A model generated the notes under the pieces. The model was not told the origin of the DNA. It made no database searches and worked only from the letters and a program-made list of their open reading frames with translations. Shown one piece after another: positions 14,923 through 21,408 of a stretch of DNA of 23,626 nt. The DNA lies in the IMG/VR virus record IMGVR_UViG_3300015371_000715, positions 1 to 23,626 of that record. One strand, 5' to 3'. Position 1 is the stretch's first letter, and every line of letters begins with the position of its first letter. The translations under genes and the position numbers were made by a program. This DNA comes from a virus.

Positions 14923-16871
14923 TGGGCGGTGGGATTGGTTCTGCTATAGGAGAGATGTTCTCTAGGCTTGGAACTAAGATTCCAGAGTTCCTTGGAAAAT
15001 CCGAATGGGGTTCTACTCTTCACGATATTGCTGGAGCTAAGGACGATTACTTTAGAACAGGCGGAGTAGCTGGACAGAAGCTCCAATCTATGCACATGGA
15101 GTTTCAAAGGATGAGAGCTGCAAGAGAGAAACAGCTTGACATTCCTTTGAACCAACTTCAAAATGATCTTTATAGTCATCCTACTTTGAGTAGGAAGATT
15201 ACAACTGATTCAACTTTAACAGATATTCATAGAGAGCTTAGATTGGCTAATCATCCTGCTGCGGCTACTGCTGCTAGCTTGCAAGGTCCACTCGGACATA
15301 ACGCTGGTAAGACTCTAGCTGAGATTGGACATTACAATATTGCTCAAGCTCGTGTTGAAGCTTCAGCTGCGGTTTTTGGTCCTAAGATGCAGAACGTTAT
15401 TCCATTGATTATGGATGCTTTTGATTCCGGTATTCCTACTCAGATTCATTGGGCAGAAGGAGCGATGAATCTCATCTCTAATGAAACTCACGATCTTACT
15501 ATGTCCAGACCACGTACAGCCGGTGGCTCAAAAGCAACAAGAGCCATAGCTACTGAAGTGTCTGGAACTAGAGAAAAGATTGGAAGAGCTTTCACGCAAG
15601 AGAATGTAATGCGTGAGAAGTTTGCTAAAATCACCGGACAACCGCCTAAGCTTCTTAAAGCTATAAACACAAAGCCGACATACGATAATGCGAAGGATTT
15701 AGAGCGTAATGTTCAAGGAGTCTTGAGAGTTGTACAACTTCCTTTGGTAGCTTTAAAACATCTCTCGACCGTCGGAAATCTTTCTTCGATGCACGCTACT
15801 GAGCTTGTAACCGGATTGCTTAAAATGAGCGATCCTGCTTTCAAAGCGCATCTTGATGCTAGTGCGATTCTTGGTTATACCGAACACGATATGCTTGACA
15901 AAGCTATAAATGGTCGGTTCGGTAAAGTAGCTCATTGGACAGGAAGCCCAACAGTTGGAGACTTATTCTATCGTTCTTATCATATGCCATTCTTTGATGC
16001 TGTACGTCACTGGCAGCTTTCTTTGAGTGCTAGTGTAGGCTATCATTCTGCTGCTAATTGGGCAGCTCAAGCTGTTCAAGGAGACAAGAGAGCCATAAGC
16101 TTGCTTGAAGAGGTCGGAATCAAGACCGCAGATGTTATAAAGCAGGGAGGAATTCTTACAAACGATCAGAAGATTCAAGCCATGTTTCATTTCACAAACA
16201 ATCGGTTCTTTATGGACAAGAGCATTGAGCGTAGCATGTTCTCTAATAAGAATGCTATCTGGCGCTCTGCTACCATGTACCATACGTTTGTGAATGCTCA
16301 ACAACGCTTTATCCGTAGAGAACTTATCCGTATGCTCAAGACAGAAGATTATACTGGGATAGCTCAATTCGCAGGTACTCTCGGAATCCTTTTTCCAGCA
16401 GTAGCTCCAATTTTGAAGAGTTTTGAGATTCTCGGTCGCACAGCTTCTCCTTCTCAAGCTGTAGCTTCTGCTGAAGACGATTATGAGAAGATTCTTCACG
16501 GTTCTTTCCGCGACAGAGCTTTAACCTACATTGATCTTTTGTCTCACTATGGAGCTTTTGGAATCTACTTCAATTATGTAGCTGCGGCTCGTACTAACAG
16601 ATTGGCTTGGGCTATGATGGGACCAACTATAGGAGTAGTTGGTAGAGGTGCTGCTGATATAGGTCAGATGCTTTTTGTAGCTAATAAAGCTCACAAGCAT
16701 AATGCTGCTCCTGTTGTGCGTGATCTTCTTGAAGACCTTGTTCCTATCGCTGGCAACATCATAGCTCATAAGATAGCTCCTACGGAAAAAGAGCAGAAAG
16801 CTGGAGTTCCTCAAAGAACTCCTCGTCCGAGAAGAGACAGAGGACGTGTAAAAAATCCGTGGCAGTATTAG
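14922..16871 (+). CDS. Large internal virion-like protein D with hydrophobic C-terminal third
   Basis: A 649-residue protein, last of the four ejection-type genes. The N-terminal half is helical and charged. From about residue 450 it becomes amphipathic: FTNNRFFMDKSIERSMF leads to hydrophobic stretches at 480-500 (IAQFAGTLGILFPAVAPILK), 543-557 (YGAFGIYFNYVAAA) and 561-588 (LAWAMMGPTIGVVGRGAADI). These could insert into the inner membrane as part of an envelope-spanning DNA channel, as proposed for ejection proteins of podoviruses. The C terminus is Arg/Pro-rich (RTPRPRRDRGRVKNPWQY), perhaps contacting DNA. The N-terminal GGGIGSAIGEMFSRLG is glycine-rich. No catalytic motif is apparent. Confidence 0.5.
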   Translation: MGGGIGSAIGEMFSRLGTKIPEFLGKSEWGSTLHDIAGAKDDYFRTGGVAGQKLQSMHMEFQRMRAAREKQLDIPLNQLQNDLYSHPTLSRKITTDSTLTDIHRELRLANHPAAATAASLQGPLGHNAGKTLAEIGHYNIAQARVEASAAVFGPKMQNVIPLIMDAFDSGIPTQIHWAEGAMNLISNETHDLTMSRPRTAGGSKATRAIATEVSGTREKIGRAFTQENVMREKFAKITGQPPKLLKAINTKPTYDNAKDLERNVQGVLRVVQLPLVALKHLSTVGNLSSMHATELVTGLLKMSDPAFKAHLDASAILGYTEHDMLDKAINGRFGKVAHWTGSPTVGDLFYRSYHMPFFDAVRHWQLSLSASVGYHSAANWAAQAVQGDKRAISLLEEVGIKTADVIKQGGILTNDQKIQAMFHFTNNRFFMDKSIERSMFSNKNAIWRSATMYHTFVNAQQRFIRRELIRMLKTEDYTGIAQFAGTLGILFPAVAPILKSFEILGRTASPSQAVASAEDDYEKILHGSFRDRALTYIDLLSHYGAFGIYFNYVAAARTNRLAWAMMGPTIGVVGRGAADIGQMLFVANKAHKHNAAPVVRDLLEDLVPIAGNIIAHKIAPTEKEQKAGVPQRTPRPRRDRGRVKNPWQY

Positions 16872-16886
16872 CAGAAAGGAGGAGAA

Positions 16887-17033
16887 ATGAGCGGACAGAG
16901 TGCAAACCTAACGCTGAAAGAGTCGAAAGCTTTGCAAGAGCGTGTTCAATGCCACCCTGAGAATCATCAGGGAAAGAAAGGCGGCGGAACTGCTTCGACG
17001 CCAATCGACAAGAAAGTAGCTCATCAGGGCTAG
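16887..17033 (+). CDS. 48-residue peptide gene before the ATP-grasp gene
   Basis: ATG 16887 follows the near-perfect ribosome site AAAGGAGGAG at ideal spacing, and the frame runs to TAG at 17031. The 48-residue product begins MSGQSANLTLKESKALQERV, has CHPENHQGKKGGG in the middle and ends TPIDKKVAHQG. It is hydrophilic and basic, with one Cys, three His and a Gly/Lys hinge, and no signal peptide or membrane segment. It starts 15 bases after the stop of the preceding protein and ends 12 bases before the ATP-grasp start, so it is almost certainly co-transcribed with that enzyme. I recognise no family. Possible roles are a small virion component, a regulatory peptide, or the substrate of the neighbouring ligase. 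Confidence 0.6.
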   Translation: MSGQSANLTLKESKALQERVQCHPENHQGKKGGGTASTPIDKKVAHQG

Positions 17034-17045
17034 AAAGAGGCAAGT

Positions 17046-18359
17046 GTGAAAGTAGCAATGTCTTCGTACACTGGAATTGGAGCATGGTTTGTGTTTCTGC
17101 TTACGGCGGAAGGACATGACGTGGACTATTATCTTTCCAAGCCAGAGTACGAAGACGTGCTAAAAGGAATCATTCATCCTCCAAAGCTTCTAAGTCTGGA
17201 TCATAGAAGGACGGTGGCTGGTTATGGTTATCCCTCCTATAAGTCTTACGACCTCTCGCTCTTTGATGTTACAGGGCGTCAAAAGCAAGCCGAAGCTTCA
17301 AGAGCGGAATGTCCTACTTTTGGAGACGGACAGTTGGAGCATCTACTTGAAGACGACAGGGAGTTTGGTATACAAACGATGGAGGAATGCGGTATCTGCG
17401 TTCCACCTTATACCAGATTTGACAATTCTTCGGAAGCGAAGGCTTTTATCAAGAAGTCGGATAAACGTTTTGTATTTAAACCATATGAAGGAGGAACAGG
17501 ATCTGAAGACAAGAGCATTACTTATGTATCGAAGGATGCTCAAGATATGCTTAAAGTTATTGACTCTTTATGGGAACGTTCTAAAAGACATCCTTTTATT
17601 CTTCAGGAATATGTTAAGGGGAAAGAAGTAGGTTGTGCCGGATACTTTAACGGAACCGACTTCTATCTTTTAACTGGCTCTCTTGAAGAGAAGAAGTTTA
17701 TGAATGATAATAAAGGTCCAAACACGGGATGCTCTGGAAATCTGATCTTTACCATGCACGAGCACATGCACTTATATAAAGAAGGGCTTGAAAAGGCTAA
17801 GCCCTTCTTAGCTAAAGCTGGCTTTCGAGGAATCATAGACTTGAACTCAATTGTAACAGAAGGAGAGTTCTATGGACTCGAATGGACGCCGAGATTTGGA
17901 TACCTTTCTGATCCTATTATTGCTAATATGTATGGTTCTGATTTTGGTGAATTGCTACATAAAGTAGCGGCTGGAGAAGTGCCGGAGCTTAAATGGGGTG
18001 GCGGTTCTATAGGAGTTTCGGTTACTGTTTCAATTCCACCTTATCCTACGGAGATTCGGATTCCTAAAGCCGAAGGAGTACCAGTGGAAGGGATTGATCC
18101 TGAAGATTACGAAACTCTCAAACAGATTTTCATGTACGATGTAAGACTGACTAAGGATAAGAAGAATTTAGAAACAAGCGGCAACTACGGTTATGTCTGT
18201 GCTCCGATTGGAGTGGGAGAAAGTATCTATGAAGCTTTTGCGGATTTTCATGCTATCTTTGATAAGATACAAATTCCCGACATGCAGTTTCGTACAGACA
18301 TTGAGAAAGTCGTAACCGAACGATTTTATGAACTTGAAAAGAACTCGTGGTTTTCGTAG
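17046..18359 (+). CDS. ATP-grasp ligase resembling PurD (GAR synthetase)
   Basis: A 437-residue protein starting at GTG 17046 with AGAGG five bases upstream. Residues 1-45 form a beta-alpha nucleotide-fold-like entry (KVAMSSYTGIGAWFVFLLTA). From about 90 the order of PurD follows: TFGDGQLEHLLEDD (91-104), FVFKPYEGGTGS with Lys145, FILQEYVKGKEVG (184-196, Glu188), KFMNDNKGPNTGCSG (217-231, compare PurD GPNTGGMG), GIIDLNSIV, and GLEWTPRFG (277-285, compare EFNVRFGDPE; Glu279 kept, Asn replaced by Thr). The C-terminal 110 residues match the PurD tail, including IQIPDMQFRTDIEK (408-421). PurD joins glycine to phosphoribosylamine using ATP. Here the PurD glycine-rich loop (GxGGREHA) and GPEAPL motif that hold that substrate are absent, so the acceptor probably differs. 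It sits among virion genes, not purine genes. Confidence 0.8.
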   Translation: MKVAMSSYTGIGAWFVFLLTAEGHDVDYYLSKPEYEDVLKGIIHPPKLLSLDHRRTVAGYGYPSYKSYDLSLFDVTGRQKQAEASRAECPTFGDGQLEHLLEDDREFGIQTMEECGICVPPYTRFDNSSEAKAFIKKSDKRFVFKPYEGGTGSEDKSITYVSKDAQDMLKVIDSLWERSKRHPFILQEYVKGKEVGCAGYFNGTDFYLLTGSLEEKKFMNDNKGPNTGCSGNLIFTMHEHMHLYKEGLEKAKPFLAKAGFRGIIDLNSIVTEGEFYGLEWTPRFGYLSDPIIANMYGSDFGELLHKVAAGEVPELKWGGGSIGVSVTVSIPPYPTEIRIPKAEGVPVEGIDPEDYETLKQIFMYDVRLTKDKKNLETSGNYGYVCAPIGVGESIYEAFADFHAIFDKIQIPDMQFRTDIEKVVTERFYELEKNSWFS

Positions 18360-18368
18360 GAGAAGAAT

Positions 18369-19286
18369 ATGCCACTTCCCGATCCAAGACAAACTCTTTC
18401 CGGTACGGCTACTGACTCGGATGGTCAGATTTGGATGTACGGTTCTTATAGAATTGAGTTCTTTCCAGCCCAAGGCTATCCGAATTTGAGTGAGTATTTT
18501 GTTGATAATGATACTCCTCTTTCTTCATTTCAAACAGTATTTACCGGGAACTTGGATGCGAGTGCCCATTTTTCTCAAACTGGTATTGTCAATAATAATC
18601 GTATTACTCCTGTAGGAAGCAAGTGGAGAATCTATATCTGCCCTCTTGCTACATCTGAGTGCGGAGTTTTCGATATGGCGGTTACAGCAGATGCCGACAT
18701 AACTGCTTTAATCAACGCCAACATTCAAGCTCCCCGCTTTCCGGCAATATATGGAAACTATGGGTACAACGATCTTGAAGCTCAGATACAGAGCACTCCT
18801 TCTAGCTGGTACTATAACGTAGTTCTCTTGTGTTTGAGAACTTACAACTACCAGACTCTAGCGTGGAACTGTGCTACTACAGCCACGATAGTACAACCAT
18901 TCCCCGGAGCAATAGGAGCTACGTTTGACGGTGGACAGAACGTACCTAATACCAGTCTTCCTCTAATACGCTATATCACTTTACCATTCAACGCTACAAT
19001 AACTAACTGGACTCTTGTTGGAGATTCGATTGGAGATTGTAGTATTGATTTATGGTTTATTCCCGGTAGTGCTCCACCGGCTGCACCGTCTATTCCGCTT
19101 GTTGGAAATAAGATTAGTGCTGCTGCTCCTATCAGTATGACTGGAGTACAGTCTAAGTCTGGAGATGCTACTGCAATTGCTACTTGGTCGAAGTCTATTA
19201 CAAAGTGGGGAACTCTAGCTTTTGTTATGACTTCAGTCAACTTCGTTCACACAATCTCTGTGGAGATTCAAGTATCAAGATCATAG
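18369..19286 (+). CDS. Tail adhesin-like protein, first copy of duplicated domain
   Basis: A 305-residue beta-rich protein, preceded by TAGGAGAAG, opening the adhesin cassette. Residues about 9-165 form a domain that is also found, by eye, at the N terminus of the last gene in the window: SGTATDSDGQIWMYGSYRIEF, the PVGSKWRIYICPLATSECGVF segment with a Cys-x6-Cys pair (C91, C98), NIQAPRF, then YGYNDLEAQI and WYYNVVLLCLRTYNYQTLAW. The remaining 130 residues look like a separate beta-sandwich (LPLIRYITLPFNATITNWTL onward). No signal peptide is present here, unlike the related gene. A short tail fibre, fibre cap or receptor-binding protein is the likely role, inferred from the position after ejection genes and the lack of enzyme motifs. 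Confidence 0.6.
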   Translation: MPLPDPRQTLSGTATDSDGQIWMYGSYRIEFFPAQGYPNLSEYFVDNDTPLSSFQTVFTGNLDASAHFSQTGIVNNNRITPVGSKWRIYICPLATSECGVFDMAVTADADITALINANIQAPRFPAIYGNYGYNDLEAQIQSTPSSWYYNVVLLCLRTYNYQTLAWNCATTATIVQPFPGAIGATFDGGQNVPNTSLPLIRYITLPFNATITNWTLVGDSIGDCSIDLWFIPGSAPPAAPSIPLVGNKISAAAPISMTGVQSKSGDATAIATWSKSITKWGTLAFVMTSVNFVHTISVEIQVSRS

Positions 19287-19295
19287 GAGGATGTT

Positions 19296-20291
19296 ATGGT
19301 TATTTACTGGGCGGGTGGAGAAGATTTGGACTTTCCGTTAATCGGTTCAGCAATTGTACAAACCGTCAGACGTACTCCTTGGGCACGTACTTCTATTCAG
19401 CAGCCTACAGGTGGGAACGGTTTATGTAAGTCAACCTCTTTTCCCGGTGGACCATTAACTACAGCATGGCTTTCCTTCCAAATGCAATGTAATGGAAGTG
19501 AAACTAACCATATGTTTATCGGACTTGCTGCTCCGCTCTCCTCTAAATGTATAGGGATCAGTGCGTCTAGTATTGGCACTAGGCTTTCTCTTTCTAAGTA
19601 CGATGGAGTAACAAGAACGGAGTTAGCGGTTGAAGGAGGAAACTCTATAGCCTCTGGTGTAATGACACGATATGACATGCAGATCATTAACTATGGAGCA
19701 TCAGCGACAGTTAATATCTATGTCAATCTTATGCTAGTTTTGACTTTCACCGGAGATGTGTCTGTTGTTGGTATGACAAACTTTGACTCTATTGTATTTT
19801 TCCCAGAAGTTCTCAACAACGGTGGAAATTTCTGGAACTTCTCTGAGCTTGTTGTCGCTGATTCAGATACGAGATCCATTGTAGGATTGCAAACTCTAGC
19901 ATTGACAGGGCAAGGTACAGTGAATAACTGGACTAACAACACATACACCAATATCAATGGAACTGCGTACTCTGATGCTAGTCCTGTTTCATCCAACACG
20001 GCTGCTCAAGATCAACAGTTTAATGTTACCGACCCTGCTGGTTCTGTAGTTTATACTGTCCTTGGTTGTGCAATTAGTGCTCGCATGGCTAAATCAGTAG
20101 GAGCGGCTATAAGCCAAATAAAACTTGGCTATAACCAAGGAGGTACTGTAGCATTTGGAGCTGGAGCAACAAAAACTGCTCCTGCTGGTTTTAATACTCT
20201 TTACCAAGTTGATATGGTAAATCCCATTACAGGGAATCCATTTCTTCAGAGTGAAATGAACGCACTACAACTTGATTTGCAGAGTGCATAA
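19296..20291 (+). CDS. Tail protein with probable lectin-like beta fold
   Basis: A 331-residue protein with TAGGAGG before ATG 19296. The first ~200 residues (from YWAGGEDLDFPLIGSA through MTRYDMQIINYG, VNIYVNLMLVLTFTGD to NFWNFSELVVAD) have the alternating pattern and Trp/Asn/Gly content of a concanavalin-like jelly roll, as used by phage proteins that bind surface glycans. The C-terminal part ends with YQVDMVNPITGNPFLQSEMN and ALQLDLQSA, matching the 'dP.TG.pwt..evnalq.g.' terminator motif that I associate with tail-tip and fibre proteins. The next gene starts two bases after this stop, so the two are probably translated together. Glycan binding is an inference, not shown. Confidence 0.55.
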   Translation: MVIYWAGGEDLDFPLIGSAIVQTVRRTPWARTSIQQPTGGNGLCKSTSFPGGPLTTAWLSFQMQCNGSETNHMFIGLAAPLSSKCIGISASSIGTRLSLSKYDGVTRTELAVEGGNSIASGVMTRYDMQIINYGASATVNIYVNLMLVLTFTGDVSVVGMTNFDSIVFFPEVLNNGGNFWNFSELVVADSDTRSIVGLQTLALTGQGTVNNWTNNTYTNINGTAYSDASPVSSNTAAQDQQFNVTDPAGSVVYTVLGCAISARMAKSVGAAISQIKLGYNQGGTVAFGAGATKTAPAGFNTLYQVDMVNPITGNPFLQSEMNALQLDLQSA

Positions 20292-20293
20292 AA

Positions 20294-21397
20294 ATGGCTA
20301 TTACTGCTCATCGTCAAGCTGTTGCTCTGGCAAGCACAGTCGCTATCACGATTGATCCGGGCGACTGTGTTCTTGTTTGGTCAAGTGGTCAAACTAATAA
20401 CCAACCTAATCAAAGTACACTTGCAGTGAAAGATGATGGTAATAATTATTACCAGCTAATCTGGTCTGGTCATTCAATTGGCTGGGAGGATATGTATTGT
20501 TGTGTAAATGCTAGAAATTCTGCTACACAAGTAACACTTACAACTCAGACTTCAAATGTATTACTTGTAGCAACTTATTCTACAAGCGTTGGAGTATTTG
20601 GATTAGGAGCTGCGACTGTTAATACTGCTGGTGGCGGTGGTTCAACTATATCATTCCCTATAACTACAACTCAAACTAACAGCATGATTGTATCTTTCTA
20701 TGAGTGGTATAACTCAGGAGCGGCAGTTAGTATCACTGCTGCTACTGGTGTACTTGATATACAAAGAACTTCAGCTGTTCCTAATATAGTAGGTTTAGGA
20801 GCCATCCACTTACAAGCAGCGGCTCCTGGTTCGTATACAAACACCGCTAATGCTGTAGGCGGAAATGCTACTAATCAAGTTCAAGTGAATGTTGAGTTGA
20901 TTACTTATGCAAATGCTCCAGCTATAAACGTCAGTAAGCTTGTAGACTATGCAGCTATTGGGACAGCGCCAGGCGTTGATGTAAGCAAGATTGTAGATTA
21001 TGTAGCTCTTAGTTCTCCAATTGGAGTTAGTATCTCCAAGCTAGTTGCTTATGCGGTTATAGGAGGACAGAATACGAATCCTCCTGTGTGGCCGAACATT
21101 CATTTTCCAGATGGGATTGTAGGAGTTCCATATTCCACAGATTGGGATTTAGCTCCTTCAGCTCCTCCCACTACCTATACAACAGTTATAGGTACTATCC
21201 CTCCCGGTACAACCTTAAACAATCTCGGACTTGATTTAGGAAGTATCGCTGGTACTCCTACGCTTGCTGGTACTTACATCTTCACTCTTCGAGCAACAAA
21301 CATTTTTGGAACCGCGGATAAGCAGTTCACGATTGTAGTTCATCCTACATCTTTCGTACCCGGTGTAGGTGCTGGATCGTACACTTACGCAGTGTAA
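20294..21397 (+). CDS. Tail protein with triple 17-residue repeat and Ig-like domain
   Basis: A 367-residue protein starting two bases after the previous stop with no good ribosome site of its own, so it is probably coupled. Residues 1-205 are a Thr/Asn/Gln/Val-rich beta region (VAITIDPGDCVLVWSSG, VTLTTQTSNVLLVATYSTSV). Residues 211-261 are three 17-residue repeats: INVSKLVDYAAIGTAPG, VDVSKIVDYVALSSPIG, VSISKLVAYAVIGGQNT. Residues about 263-350 resemble the putative Ig (He_PIG) family: GIVGVPYSTDWDLA, IPPGTTLN, GSIAGTPTLAGTYIFTLRAT. Such Ig domains occur in phage tail and fibre proteins and are thought to help hold the virion on surface polysaccharide. The mix of modules implies an exposed tail adhesin. 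Function inferred. Confidence 0.6.
   Translation: MAITAHRQAVALASTVAITIDPGDCVLVWSSGQTNNQPNQSTLAVKDDGNNYYQLIWSGHSIGWEDMYCCVNARNSATQVTLTTQTSNVLLVATYSTSVGVFGLGAATVNTAGGGGSTISFPITTTQTNSMIVSFYEWYNSGAAVSITAATGVLDIQRTSAVPNIVGLGAIHLQAAAPGSYTNTANAVGGNATNQVQVNVELITYANAPAINVSKLVDYAAIGTAPGVDVSKIVDYVALSSPIGVSISKLVAYAVIGGQNTNPPVWPNIHFPDGIVGVPYSTDWDLAPSAPPTTYTTVIGTIPPGTTLNNLGLDLGSIAGTPTLAGTYIFTLRATNIFGTADKQFTIVVHPTSFVPGVGAGSYTYAV
20924..21076 (+). repeat. Three tandem 51-base coding repeats
   Basis: Three consecutive 51-base units code for the 17-residue consensus 'v.vSKlVdYaaig..pG' in the Ig-domain tail protein. The units are diverged at the DNA level but conserved in protein pattern (S, K, V, Y, A/G kept), so selection acts on the peptide. 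Confidence 0.65.
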
Positions 21398-21408
21398 AGG
21401 AGACTCAA

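Noticed and set aside
11812-16871. Lytic transglycosylase in the large internal proteins
   Set aside because: I looked for a catalytic Glu-Ser motif with following GLMQ-type sequence and found none that is convincing.
17046-18359. Plain host-type purD auxiliary gene
   Set aside because: The ATP-grasp and C-terminal parts fit, but the substrate-binding motifs GxGGREHA and GPEAPL are missing and there are no purine genes nearby, so I do not give it the symbol purD.
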